A stretch of 64,000 bases of DNA from Argentina anserina. Taxonomy: Eukaryota; Streptophyta; Magnoliopsida; Rosales; Rosaceae. The notes beneath the pieces are model-generated. The model searched no databases, had not been told where the DNA came from, and saw only the letters and a list, made by a program, of their open reading frames with translations. The position numbers and the translations under genes were made by a program. Where the stretch lies: positions 17,185,395-17,249,394 of the forward strand of contig NC_065878.1 of the NCBI RefSeq assembly GCF_933775445.1, in the 5' to 3' direction. Positions within the stretch are counted from its first letter, which is position 1. Each line of letters starts with the position of its first letter. Below, piece after piece: positions 24,992-37,003 of this stretch.

Positions 24992-27295
24992 TAGGCCTGT
25001 GACCGGTTTCAAAATACTCATTTTTTTCCAGAACTGGAACCGGAATAGAAAAAGAAAAAATGGTCCGGATTTATCACAAATTGCTTCCGGAACCGGAATT
25101 GAATCGAATCGCAAATATCGGGTCGGTTTTCAGGTTTTTACGATTCCAAAAGTTTACTGTAATATATATTTATCTCCAACCCTTAAACAATAACCATATA
25201 AAATACCAATTTCAAAATGCAACTACAGAACGTCAACAACCTCTTTAGTACAATTACCCAATGTTCAACAATTAACATACTCAATTATTTCAAAAAGAAT
25301 TGAGAGAGACAGAGACTACAAACCTTAGATAATTTGAATTATAAGGAGTAACAAAATAATAGAGGAAGTCATGGCGTAAGGTGATAGAAGCACTTTGTGC
25401 GACGTTCTTAACATGTTTTTACCTTAATTTGTACTTTGCTTAGCCCTTATTGTTGTACTATTGAGTCATTAAGTCGTAGTAAGAGTCTTGGGCGGTATTG
25501 GATGCATTTTTGTGCTTACATGAGTTTAAAACGCATAATTGGTTTAGAGTCCTAGTTTGACTAGGAATCCTTGTTAGGTTTTGAAACTAATTATCTCTTA
25601 CTTATGATTTTATTTTCTTATTTTCAGATTGGATTGAAGAGATAATTAAAGAAAAAAAGATGAAGCCAAGTCATGCAACAATTAAATAGAAGATGATCAT
25701 TAAAGGCATAAAACATGGCATGTTTTAGGGCATAAAACATGACATGTTTTAGGGATTAAAGCATGGCATGTTTTAGGGAATAAAACTTTCAATGTTTTAT
25801 GGATTAAAGCATGGCATGTTTTAGGGAATAAAACTTTCCATGTTTTAGGGATTAGAGCATGGCATGTTTATAGGAAGAAAGAAGCAATTTCAAACCTTCC
25901 ATCTTTCCTCTATATATACATGGCTTCACCTCTCAAATAGGATCACTTCTCATTAGCATTCAAGAGCCAAAACTCTACCAAAACACCACCATAAACTTCC
26001 CTCACAAATTAGCCAAGCCGTCCACCCCAAAACCATCATCATCTCCACCGAGTTTCACCATTGAAGACACACCTCCAAGGTTCCTACAACGTGTGATTCT
26101 CGCAACTCATCTTCATGGCTTCGTCTATTTGTGTTAATCTAAAATTCTTTGTCTATGAAGATTGTAAGTTGTTGTTTATGTGGAAATATTGGTTTTGTAT
26201 TTGTTTTAAATTTCAGTTGTATTTGATATTTGTTTGAGACTATGCCAAATCTATGTTCTTATAATTAATGAGTTTGTATTTCTATTGTTGTGTTCTAATC
26301 ATCTTTCTCATATTTTTAGATAATTTTCAGATATGTGCATATGAATTTAGTGGTTGGATGCAATCCCTAAGATTGTGTTTGAGTGCTAAATTCATCAACC
26401 ATATTGACACAAATCGAATCATGCCCTAAGTAGGTTCGGTTTGTGTTGATTAAAAGTGGTAAAAATTCTGGAAATTTGCATGTGAAACCATGGTGGGTGA
26501 CGCCACACATGAAACATGTCTCCAACAAAGATTTGGTGCTTAAATGTAATCTTGTTTGATTTCTACTCTAAGTGTTATTAAATTCGATTGCATGCAAATT
26601 TAGATTAGGCCCTAAGTCAATCTAAATGTTAATTGAAATCTTGCATGATTAGATGATCCCCTAAGGCTCTAATTGTATTGGTGTCTAAAAAGTATGTAAT
26701 TGGTCGAATTAGAATGCATGATAGGTTCGAACTTGTAATTATGTGGTGTAATGGTAAATTTGGTTTAAGTTTGTTAAAGAGAAATCGATCATGTAAATAG
26801 TAATTTAGGTTTTATTTTAGTAGTTAATAATCAATCTCAAACCCCCCATTATTTGTTAACACTAAAAGTTTAGAGTTCCCTTCAATTCTCCGGAAAGAAC
26901 GATCCCTGCTTATTCTATACTAACGATGATGTTTTACAGGGTTTATTATAGACGTTTTAACAAAACGCTCTATCATAAGGAAAAGATAATAGTTTTTTTT
27001 TTAAGTTTATATGGTGATTAGTAAGAGACTAAGAAGTAAAGAAAAGAAAGTGATGAGGGATGCAGCGACGAAATATGTTTATTTTATGGGTTTTTCTTAT
27101 ATAATTGTGAATGCTCGGTTCTAACGGTTCCAAAATCATTTTCAAAAATATGAACCGGAATTAAATCGAATCGGTTGTTTCGGTGTGGTTCCTCTAGGGT
27201 TAGTAATTTATTTATTTTAGAATCGAATCGAATCGACAATTTCAGTGTGGTTCTGACGATTCTAAACAATTCTCTGGTCTAAAGTCCCGGGCCTA
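24992..27295. mobile_element. Composite hAT-like element carrying inner repetitive sequence
   Basis: The left arm starts TAGGCCTGTGACCGG and is full of ACCGG, GGAACCGGAA and AATCGAATCG motifs. The right arm (about 27100-27295) carries the same motifs (AACCGGAATTAAATCGAATC) and ends GTCCCGGGCCTA, an imperfect inverted match to the left end. Between the arms (about 25260-27000) is unrelated sequence with a CATGGCATG minisatellite and an LTR-end-like stretch near 26880-26960. There is no transposase frame. The flanks do not show a clear 8-bp duplication, so the borders are tentative. Confidence 0.5.
25700..25870 (+). repeat. ~30-bp minisatellite with CATGGCATG palindrome
   Basis: Six or so copies of a unit like AAAGCATGGCATGTTTTAGGG, alternating between ATTAAAGCATGGCATG and ATAAAACTTTCCATG versions. 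Confidence 0.85.
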
Positions 27296-27869
27296 TTTTG
27301 AATTGCCATGATTGAAAAATAAAATGCATATTCTACAACAAAACTATTCATAGAAAAGGCATATATACAACATCTAAATCTTGTCTTTGCCCTTTGCATT
27401 CGGGCGAGCTGGAGCACTTGGAGAGAGCAAACTAGGTGTCGCAATCTCATCTTTCTTCTCATTCGGGGAATTCTTCTTACCCGGGGGGGCATCCCCTCTC
27501 TTCTTTGTTTCACCCTCAGACGACACTAGTTGTCCACTAGGGGCTTCAATCAAACCAAAAGCCTTCGCCGTTAACTTTAGAGCCAGTGTTTCCTGCCTCT
27601 TCCCATTGCTTTTCAGGCCCTTGCATGGTTAGTAATAGTAGCTTTGGTTTCTTTGGTGAAACCTCTGGTGACACAGGCCGAACACGTTTCTTTGTTGGTG
27701 TGTCCTCAACAGTTGTTGACGCCACCTCCTTGGGAAGAACCAAACCAGAGCCAGATGATCAGAAGCTTCCAACATAAGTTCCTTGCGAAGTATGGTCGGT
27801 TTACGTAGCACTGGCTTGGGAGTGAATAAAGATCTCGGTATCATTGGAGCAGTAGCTTCAACACTAGAG
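27270..27869 (-). pseudogene. 3' part of the DUF4283-type ORF beyond the copia insertion
   Basis: Open minus-strand frames rich in Lys, Pro and Ser (TPTKKRVRPVSPEVSPKKPK; a second frame with KKNSPNEKKDEIATPSLL) look like the variable C-terminal region that follows the zinc knuckle in DUF4283 proteins. The frame changes at least once. The link to the part right of the copia element is inferred from position and strand. Confidence 0.4.
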
Positions 27870-30800
27870 TGGTAAGATACTGATCTTGCTCTTTGAATTG
27901 ATGATTTGCATATATAGATTACAATGATATATATAGACTAATTCACACTATTAACTAATCACTCCACTACCCGTGATTCCCTCCACTATTTCTTCATTCA
28001 CCTACCACCCTCCACTCATACTCCCCCTCAAATTGTCGCATACATATCAACCATGCCCAACTTGCCAAGTGAGTCATAAAAAACTTTCTTAGATACTCAT
28101 TTTGTGAGCATATCGGCAAGTTGCTCTTTTATAGGAACAAAAGGAAAACTGATGATCTTCGCGTCTAGCTTCTCCTTTATAAAGTGACGATCAACCTCCA
28201 CATGTTTTGTACGATCATGTTGCACAGGATTATGAGAGATATCAATGGCTGCCTTACTGTCCCAGTACAGCTGCATAGCACATTCAGGCTTAATACCCAA
28301 ATCTTGTAGCAAACTTCTAAGCCATAACAATTCGCACACTCCTTGAGCCATACCTCTGTATTCTGTCTCAGCACTAGATCGTGCTACCACATTTTGTTTC
28401 TTACTCTTCCATGTAACAAGATTACCCCCAACAAAGGTAAAGTACCCTGATGTGGATCTCCGATCTGTAATATTTCCAGCCCAGTCTGCATCTGTGAAGC
28501 CACAAATTTCGAGGATATTATTGTGCTTAGAGAACATTACTCCTCTCCCCGGAGCTGATTTTAAATACCTCAAAATCCTTACAACATCATCCATGTGGTC
28601 CTCACTGGGATTGTGCATGAATTGACTGACTACACTTACTGCAAAAGCAACATCTGGTCTGGTATGTGATAGATAAATTAGGCGTCCAACTAGCCTCTGA
28701 TAACAAGTTTTTTCAGCAAGGACTTGATCTGGGTACTCTGTTAACCGATGGTTCTGCTCAATAGGAGTATCAATGGGAGTACAATCCAACATACTTGTCT
28801 CTGTTAGTAGATCAAGGATGTACTTCCTCTAACAGAGATAGATACCTTCATTTCCCCGGGCTACTTCAATGCCTAAGAAGTACTTGAGTGTACCTAGATC
28901 CTTCATCTCAAACTCTTTGGCAAGCTGTTCTTGTAATCTATCCACCTCGACAGTATCATTCCCAGTAACTACCATATCATCAACATATATAATTAAGGCT
29001 GTTACCTTCTCTTGTTGATGTTTGAGAAATAACGTGTGGTCTGAATTACTCTGTTTGTAGCCAATCTTCCTCATGAATTGTGAGAATCTTCCAAACCAAG
29101 CACGAGGTGACTGTTTAAGACCATACAAAGACTTTCTCAATCTGCATACGGAGTTAGTTGGAGAAACGACCATATATCCAGGCGGAAGATCCATGTATAC
29201 TTCCTCCGTTAGTTCTCCATGAAGGAATGCATTCTTAACATCAAACTGCCTAAGTGGCCAGTTCAAGTTGGCAGCGACAGAGAGCAATACCCGGATAGTG
29301 TTTATCTTTGCAACAGGTGAAAATGTCTGATCATAGTCTATGCCATATGTCTGGGTGAACCCCTTCGCTACTAAGCGTGCTTTATACCGGCTTACTGACC
29401 CATCTGGATTATGCTTCACTGTAAACATCCAACGACATCCTATTGTCTTCTTGCCATATGGTGGAGGTACAAGCTCTCAAGTATTGTTCTTTTGTAATGC
29501 TTCCATCTCTTCCTCCATTGCTTTCCTCCATTTTGGATCTCCCAATGCATCCTGCACTTTGTTAGGTACTAATACAGTAGATATTTGATTCACAAATGAC
29601 TCATATGACTTAGATAATCTTTTGGTAGATATAAAATTTGCTACCGGATACTTGGCTGTAGTCTGAAGGGTAGGTTCATATCTTTTTGTTGGTTGACCCC
29701 GAGTAGACCTATTTGGCAAAACATATTGTCTACTATTAGCTCTAATAGAATGACTAACCTCAGGTGAGTGATCTTCTGTACCATGAGAGCATTGGTCAGG
29801 TGTAGAAACAGTAGTATGAGGGGCAGTTGTGTTTTCATCTGCTGGTTCCTGAATCGCTTGTGTAGCTGTTACATTGATAATCTCAACTGAACCTGTCACC
29901 ATATCTATTGCCTTACTTGTCTCCCCCTCTCCAGGATAGAGCTCTTCAAAATAGGAATTCTCCCCCTGAAGAGCAGTATCAGAAGGGGCAAAATAACTCA
30001 TGTCCTCGAAGAAAGTAACATCCATAGTGACATAATACTGCTTGGTAGGTGGATGATAGCACCGGTACCCTTTTTGATGGCCTCCATACCCAACAAACAC
30101 ACATTTAACTGCCCGGGCATCCAATTTAGATCACTGATGTGGTGGAAGATGGACAAAAGCAACACAACCGAAAACACGGGCAGGAAGATTATGGAAAGAG
30201 GGTAAGGAGACATGAGATGCAAGTACCTCATATGGAACTTTGCCTTGAAGGACACGAGAAGGAAGATGATTAATGAGGTGGGCAGAAGTGATGACAGCAT
30301 CACCCCAAAGATACTTAGGCATATGGGCACTAAAAATAATACACCGAGCCATTTCAAGTAAGTGACGATTTTTCCTTTTAGAAACGGCATTCTGCTCAGG
30401 TGTGTAAGGCCACGTTGTTTGATGAACAATTCCGTGTGAGTTAAAGAACTCCTGAAAGATATGATTCACATATTCCCCCCATTATCAGAACGAAGAACTC
30501 TAATTGTGGCATTATATTGTGTTTGCACAGTGGTATAGAAGGCTTGAAAAGCCGGGAAAACCTTATTTTTAGTTTTAAGAAAAACAATCCACGAAAGACG
30601 GGTGCAATCATCAATAAATGACACATAGTACCGCATTCCTGACACAGTAGACTCTTTAGAAGGTCCCCAAACATCAGAATGAATTAATTCAAAAGAAATA
30701 GTACTTTTATTAGATTTACTAGGGGAATAGGTAGACCGATGACTCTTGCCCAAAACACATGTTTCACAATGTAAATAAGACTCATCCACACTAAGAAACA

Positions 30801-32284
30801 AAGTAGGCATAGATGTTTTCATAATACTAAAAGATGGATGCGCTAAGCGACGGTGCCATAACCAAATTTCACTTACCTTACCAGAAGTAGAGATTAGAGC
30901 GGTCTGAGATTGTGCCCCTGGTTTCTCTCCCGCATATGTCTGATCCAGATGAAACAACCGGCCCCTCAGATACCCCCGACCAATTAACTCTCCGGTAAGA
31001 AGATCCTGAAATATCACATACATAGGAAAAAATGTCACAGAACACTGACGCTCAGTGTTTAATTGGGGAACAGATATCAAATGATGAGATAAAGCAGGGA
31101 CATAGAGCACATTGTGAAGCTCTATAGTGGGAGTAATACGAACAGACCTTTTTCCTAATACGGGGAATGCCTCACCATTAGCATTAGTAACATATGGTAC
31201 TGATGGAGGAGACAAAACGGTAAAATAAGATTTGTCATAAGTCATATGATCAGACGCACCAGAATCAATAATCCATGTATCAAAACCAACAAAGTGAGAG
31301 ATATTTAAAGTCATACCAATTTTACCACGACCAGCGATGGATGCGGTAGGGATGAACATTTTGTGACAAATAAGAAGTTATACAGCGAAAGCAATGGAGA
31401 AGAAGCTGTTGCCGATGCACTTGCACTGACGGTGCGTGTGCATTGATAGTAAGAAAAAAGGCTGCTAATTATTGCTGGGCCGGGTCGGATCAAGCGGGCC
31501 GGGTCGGGCCGTACTGTTTCTGGGCTGGGCCGGGTCGTGTTTAGGCCGGGCCGGGTGAACGAGAGCGGGTCGGGTTGAGTGGCTGATTTAGGATTTAGGT
31601 CTGATTTGGGTATGATTTGTGCGATTTGAGGAGCGGAGAGGAGAGGGGCGATTTTGAGGAGCGGCGAGTGACATCGGGGTGGGGAGACAGCAGCGGCAAC
31701 TGAGGAGCGGGCGAGCGACGTCGGGGCGGGGAGAGACAGTAGGAGCGGCGGAGAGAGCAGGAGCGGCGGAGAGAGCAGGAGCGGCGAGGACAACGTCGGG
31801 TCGAGTCGGGTCGAGCTGCGTCGGAAAGGCTTGGCTCAGGTGAACAACGGCGGATTGTCGAGAGCACCGAGGAGAGGCAGCTCCGGGAAGAGAGGGCGTA
31901 AGGAAACTGAGAGAGCACGACCGGAGGAGCAGCGGTGACTGCGGGTTGATGAGGAGCAGCGGCGGAGCGACTTCGGAGGGACAGCGGGCGATTAGCTCCG
32001 GGAAAGATCGATGGCGACGTCGAGCGGCGAGTACGAGTGCAGAGCGGCCAAGCAGAAGCAGTGGAGAGGCGCTGGAGGTTGACCTGCCGGAAAAAGAAAA
32101 ATGAAAAAACAGAGCAGGAGGCTCTGATACCAAGTGGTAAGATACTGATCTTACTCTTTGAATTGATGATTTGCATATACAGATTACAATGATATATATA
32201 GATTAATTCACACTATTAACTAATCACTCCACTATCCCGTGATTCGCTCCACTATTTCTTCATTCACCTACCACCCTCCACTCA
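27870..32284 (-). mobile_element. Decayed Ty1/copia retrotransposon with short LTRs
   Basis: The two LTRs are 27870-28018 (3') and 32135-32284 (5'), 149-150 bp, TG...CA on the element strand, differing at about five positions. Two bases inside the 5' LTR is the primer-binding site (32120-32132, TGGTATCAGAGCC on the minus strand), complementary to initiator Met-tRNA. A polypurine tract (GAGGGGGAGTA) adjoins the 3' LTR. The pol region runs 31359 to 28097: protease DSGAS, integrase HHCC finger and core, RT with YVDD, and RNase H. There is no gag: the ~830 bases between the primer site and protease are GC-rich unrelated sequence. Flanks show ACTAG on both sides but two bases away from each LTR end, not a clean duplication. 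The element sits inside a DUF4283-type ORF fragment. Confidence 0.93.
28097..31359 (-). pseudogene. Copia pol (protease-integrase-RT-RNase H), broken in at least four places
   Basis: In order on the minus strand: protease and GAG-pre-integrase (31359 down to 30466; WIIDSGASDHM, LWHRRLAHPS), integrase core (HSDVWGPS, RSDNGG), RT (QFDVKNAFLHGEL, IIYVDDMVVTG) and RNase H (ADWAGNITDRRSTSGY, ARSSAETEYRG). Breaks: loss of one G in a G run near 30475 shifts frame just after RSDNGG; stop TGA at about 30131 (FVHLPPHQ-stop-SKLDARA); stop TGA at about 29477 (KNNT-stop-ELV, expected Trp); stop TAG at about 28829 (YLC-stop-RKY, expected Gln). The integrase catalytic Glu of the usual NGVAERKN motif is Lys here (NAVSKRKN, codon 30377-30379). 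It cannot move on its own. Confidence 0.92.
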
Positions 32285-32857
32285 CAACTAGTACCCCAAA
32301 ATGAAAGGTACCTCCTTGCAGCCTAATTACCGGCATAGAGGCCAGAGAGGTTCTAGAGTGGACAAAGCAGGAGCCGACGTTGCACAGCCCCACTTGAAAC
32401 AAACCGCATCGTCATGCCATATTAAGTTGCACTTAGGGCAGACCCCTATGAGATGCTCAAAGTGAAAATGAATTTCCTCCACAACCCCTTCAATGATCTT
32501 GAGGGTTTTCTTCAGATAGAAAGGTCGATTAAGGGCACGAGAAACCCTAACTCGGACCTGTTTGAATTGCTCCAACCGATCACCATCAAGTCTGATAAAG
32601 GTACCAACCACCGATGCTACATTTTTGATATACCTGAGCAGTTCTAGCGCCGGTGGGATGCCTTGCAGGATGATCCAAAAATAAAGAACGTCCATATGGA
32701 TGGACTGAGGAGAAGCCAACCCATCATATTCCTGTATATCCATCGGAGCTTTCTGGTTGTACCACGGGCCACCCCAGAAGACTGTTCCGATCTTTTGGAA
32801 GATCGAAGGTAAAAACCCACCACTAGAATTTGTACTGAGTCGTGATCCTAGAATCAA
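32285..32857 (-). pseudogene. DUF4283/CCHC zinc-knuckle protein fragment (LINE ORF1-like or domesticated relative)
   Basis: The frame 32857-32327 contains GGPWYNQKAPMDIQEYDG, then VRVRVSRALNRPFYLKKT, then a CPKC...H....C zinc knuckle (FEHLIGVCPKCNLIWHDD). This order of DUF4283 followed by zf-CCHC_4 is typical of plant LINE-derived ORFs. The N-terminus is missing and the copia element lies immediately downstream of the ORF's end. No RT from a LINE is visible nearby. Confidence 0.75.
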
Positions 32858-33519
32858 ACATAATTACATAAAAGTACGTAAATAAATGGCGATATGGATG
32901 AGAATCATGAGATGGTGCTACAGTACATAAGTCCTGAGGAAGAACAGCTCATGTGATAATTTGGTATATCAAGTACAGTAGCGTTTATGGGTAATGGGTT
33001 CATCTTCAAAAGTCAAAACATATCAGATTCGATAACTAAAGAAACCACTTTATTTGATCCTTCTGGTTCACCCAAGTTACACACCATAACTGAAAGACTC
33101 AAATAATTTGGGATTTCTTTTCCTTTCTTTCCCAACATTATAATCATAGTACACCTTATTGGAATCAATTGGTAACACTAACACCAACTCTGGAAGAGAG
33201 ATGATATTATATAACAAATTATTGTGGCCGGTGACAGTAGGCCTCTATTTTAAGCAAAGTAAATTTTGAAACTATTTGTAAACTATCACCAAATTCTGTG
33301 TGGCATACAGACTATTCTGATTGCCGAGTAACTTCAAGAAATGGGGAGAAAGAGGCAAATTATAGGCCCTACTTCATTGCGCCAGAATTAGCCGGCGAAT
33401 TGCTCTCTGACGTATCCGCAAAAATTGAATTCACAAACCTAAAAGCAGAGACAAGTCAATTTGCTGACTGGAATCAAGAGATATTTACTTGTCTGACCTC
33501 TGGTCAATCTACCTTACTA
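32858..33519. other. Intergenic region and SDP6 3' UTR
   Basis: AT-rich. A plus-strand frame at 33298-33561 overlaps the SDP6 stop and is not supported as coding. The 3' UTR of SDP6 likely occupies the right part. Confidence 0.5.
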
Positions 33520-36500
33520 CTACTCATTGTGTTTCCCATCATGGAACTGAGCATTTTTTGAAGATTTGAACGTCTCCAAGAATTTACGGGCCATCTCTAA
33601 CTCACACTTCTGTCTTGAATTGTCCCATTTGTGTTCCGTTGCCAATATTTCAATTACGCGAGGCAATGCCCTGCCTGCTGCATCAGTATCAAGGAAAGCA
33701 AGCCGAGATCTCCGAGCAATGAAATCAATGGCCGACTCACAGTACTCATTTCGTGCACAGTAAGCAACTTCGGCCTCTAGATAAGGGTACCCATGGGCAA
33801 GTCGTTTCCCCAAGTTTTCATTCTACATTTCAAAGATTAATAAATTAATACCAGCCTCAAACTCAAAGCACATGATTAATAAACACTATAATGACTACTA
33901 TGAAGATTGATCCCAGCAGTATATTATGATAAATTTGACTGCAAGTGAGCTTGGAGGAGAAAAGAGTCCAACCTGAGCAATGGCAGCAACCCGTTCAGCA
34001 AGAGTACCATAGGCATGGGACAGATGCTTTGCTGCTGCAGTGTCCATTACTCCAGGAACAACTTTACCATGACTCTTCTTCATTCGCATGTATTGTTGAG
34101 CAATAACTGTGAAAGATGCAGGGTCCCATCCATCTCCACCAACAATATGTAGGTTTGGGGTTACACATCCATTTTCCGGGGTCAGCTTTCCAGACTTGAT
34201 GGCTGCATTAACTGCATCTTCTGCCATGCTGAAAATTTCTAGTCAGCAACATTTACGGTTTTATTATTTTTGTCAGAAAGATAGGAATGCACATAATAAT
34301 AGAAATGCACATAAAGGGAATTACAAGTCGTAGATTGTAATCTTAATTTAATTGTTTAGTATGCAGCAGGAAGAAAAAAGGAGGAGCAAATAATTCTATC
34401 TGCACAATTAAAGAATAAACTGTTGCCTAAACTGAAATGGAAACAAACCGCTATAACTGCATAATCTAAGCAAGAAGGAAAATCTAACTATTCAGCTTAT
34501 TAATCTAAGTTTAGCTCATTAACCCAATAAGCTTAGTAGCTTACCCACGGTAAGTAGTCCACTTCCCACCGGTAATTGTGACAAGTCCAGGATAATCTTC
34601 ACATACAACATGATCTCTAGAGATACTTTCAGTGTTTTTAGCAGATGGATCTGTTGCCAATGGGCGAATGCCACTCCAGGCAGAGAGAACATCAGTACGT
34701 CGTACCTATAATTTCCCAGCAATACATTAGTTCCTACAAATAGATAAGGAAAAGAAAGACGCTTATTGTCTTCCAAATGCTTGGATTCAGATATCAATTA
34801 TTGAGACAACTCAGATTCAATATGACAGAGAAGTACTTGTTATTGACTGCATTCATCAATAATCAATAGCTTGTTAATGACTGGTGAAGCCATTGTGTAC
34901 CATTTATAACAATAAAACCCCTAAAAGGCCCAGATATCTGCTTCTGGCATTCAAGTTAAAGCAAAGGCCCCAGTTCTTTATCTCCTTGAGAGAGTATGAT
35001 CAACCAGAGATGAAAAATGCTTATTTGCTTACGCCTTCTGTCAAACAACCATCTAAGAAAGATGACTTGAGAGAGTCTGATCAATCAAAGATGACAGATG
35101 CTTAGTTGCTTATGCCTTCTCTCAAACAACCATATAAGAAAGATGAAAAAGGAATTGCATGAAAATACTACTTGGTCATAAAGTGGCGAGTGCAAAAGTT
35201 CTAGCAGCCAGAATGAACATACTATAAAAAAATTGGGTTGAATTGCAATTACATTTACACACAATATTTAAACTCGTATTAGCAATGTATGTAGATAACC
35301 TGCACAAGTAGACACTAGACAGGACATACTAAAACTTAAGAACCACATACCTTGACATTAAGGTAATCAGAAATGGCATCCAGTATGAATTGAATCTCAT
35401 CCTCATGTGGTTCAGGAAGAAGAGTAATCTCTGTGTTGGAATCTGTGGTGCCAGCAACTGTCCGTCCCAACCATGGCAGCATGAAGACAACACGTCCATC
35501 TTTTGTTTTAGGAACGATCAATCCCATACCCTCAGGAGAATAATAGTCAGGAAGTATAATGTGCACACCACTGCTCGGGCATATCATAGGTTTTACATTT
35601 TTATCAGTTAACTTCCTTACGGAATCACAAAATGGTCCAGCAGCATTGACAACAACTTTTGCATATGTTTCGAACTCTTCGCCTGATTAGTTGAGAAATA
35701 CAGTAAATGACAAAATTCGAAAGAACTATTAAATCATCAATTACAAATCATAGCTGTGTCTATCGTTGACAAAAGATTAATCCCTGAAAATTTTTATCTG
35801 GATAAAAGGCTCTCTTGTTTGACAGAAAACATATACGAAACAAAGAATATTAAAAAAATTGCAGAAACATGTGATGCTAACTGTGATCTTAGCAACTTAT
35901 TACCCAAATTTTACTCGTATTTCAAAATTGACATAAGTAGCTGTTTACTATCGCTTTAACCAGTATGATTTCACATTGCGACATTATATATTGTGATTTA
36001 AGATAATCACTTAATATGTCACTTCTGAAAGTGTGAGCAGATTGTACCTGTTAAGTTGTCCCGGATTCTCGCACCAATTGTCCGATTGGTATCCTTATCC
36101 TTTAGAAAACCAATCACTTCCGCATGATTAAGCACCGCGGCACCAGCTATAGCAGCAGTGCACGCCAATCCAACATTGAGACGCGAATCATTCATCTGGC
36201 CATCATAATACACCACAGTGCCCTTCAAGCTCTTATCTGGACCGTTCCTCAACAATGTAGGAAACAGCTCTACAGACTCCTGTGCAGAGTAATATCTCGA
36301 CACATGTAGCAGCCGGAACCCTGCCACTAAATCGTACATTTTCAACCCCGCCCAGTAATACACAACGTCGAACCACCCAAAACACGGTGTCATGCACGGC
36401 AGAGCATGGCACAGGTGTGGCGCATTATCAATAACCTGTTTACGCTCCTCAAGCGCATGGAACACTAACTTCAGCTGGCCATAGTCTAGATTAAACACAG

Positions 36501-37003
36501 CTTTCTCCAAATAGCGAACACCTAATATAATTAGCATAACCAAATTAAAAATCGAAGCCACTCTATATATATACATACATACATACATACAAGTCTAACA
36601 CTACAACTACATGTATAATTGAACATTACAGTTGCTTACCTCCATGAAGAAGCTTGGTGGACCGAGACGAAGTTCCGGAGGCGAAGTCCTCCCTCTCAAC
36701 GAGACCAATTCTGAGGCCTCTAGTAGCAGCATCAAGCGCGACGCCACTACCAGTGGCACCGCCGCCGATGACGAGAATGTCGAGCGGGTTGCCGGGGCCG
36801 GCGGCGATCAGAGCCGACTCCTGCGCGGACCGCGGCGGAACAGAGGCGTTCCGGTCGCTGATCCTCTGCCGAACCTCCGCGACAGAGGTTCCACTGCCGC
36901 GGTCGGCGGCGGTGGAGGACGGTTGGATGAGGAGGACGCCGCTGGCCGCGGTTGCGATCGCCGCCGCGGCTCCCAGACGCCGTAGGCGCGTGGCGGTGGC
37001 CAT
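33520..37003 (-). CDS. SDP6: Mitochondrial FAD-dependent glycerol-3-phosphate dehydrogenase (SDP6)
   Basis: SDP6 oxidises glycerol-3-phosphate to dihydroxyacetone phosphate at the inner mitochondrial membrane, passing electrons to ubiquinone; in seedlings it lets glycerol from oil be used. Six exons: 36640-37003, 36048-36521, 35351-35682, 34545-34705, 33973-34228, 33520-33822. Phases agree and the total of 1890 bases gives 629 residues, the length of the Arabidopsis protein. The start [11 protein letters not shown] opens an Arg/Ala-rich mitochondrial targeting stretch. The FAD-binding Rossmann motif [13 protein letters not shown] follows at about residue 70, then [56 protein letters not shown] and [11 protein letters not shown]; the C-terminal domain ends [11 protein letters not shown]. 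The upstream in-frame ATG at 37153 would precede the targeting peptide and is rejected. The gene looks intact. Confidence 0.97.

Noticed and set aside
31588..32176. 181- and 193-codon Ser/Pro-rich minus-strand frames
   Set aside because: They overlap each other in different registers within the GC-rich leader of the copia element and share no gag motif.
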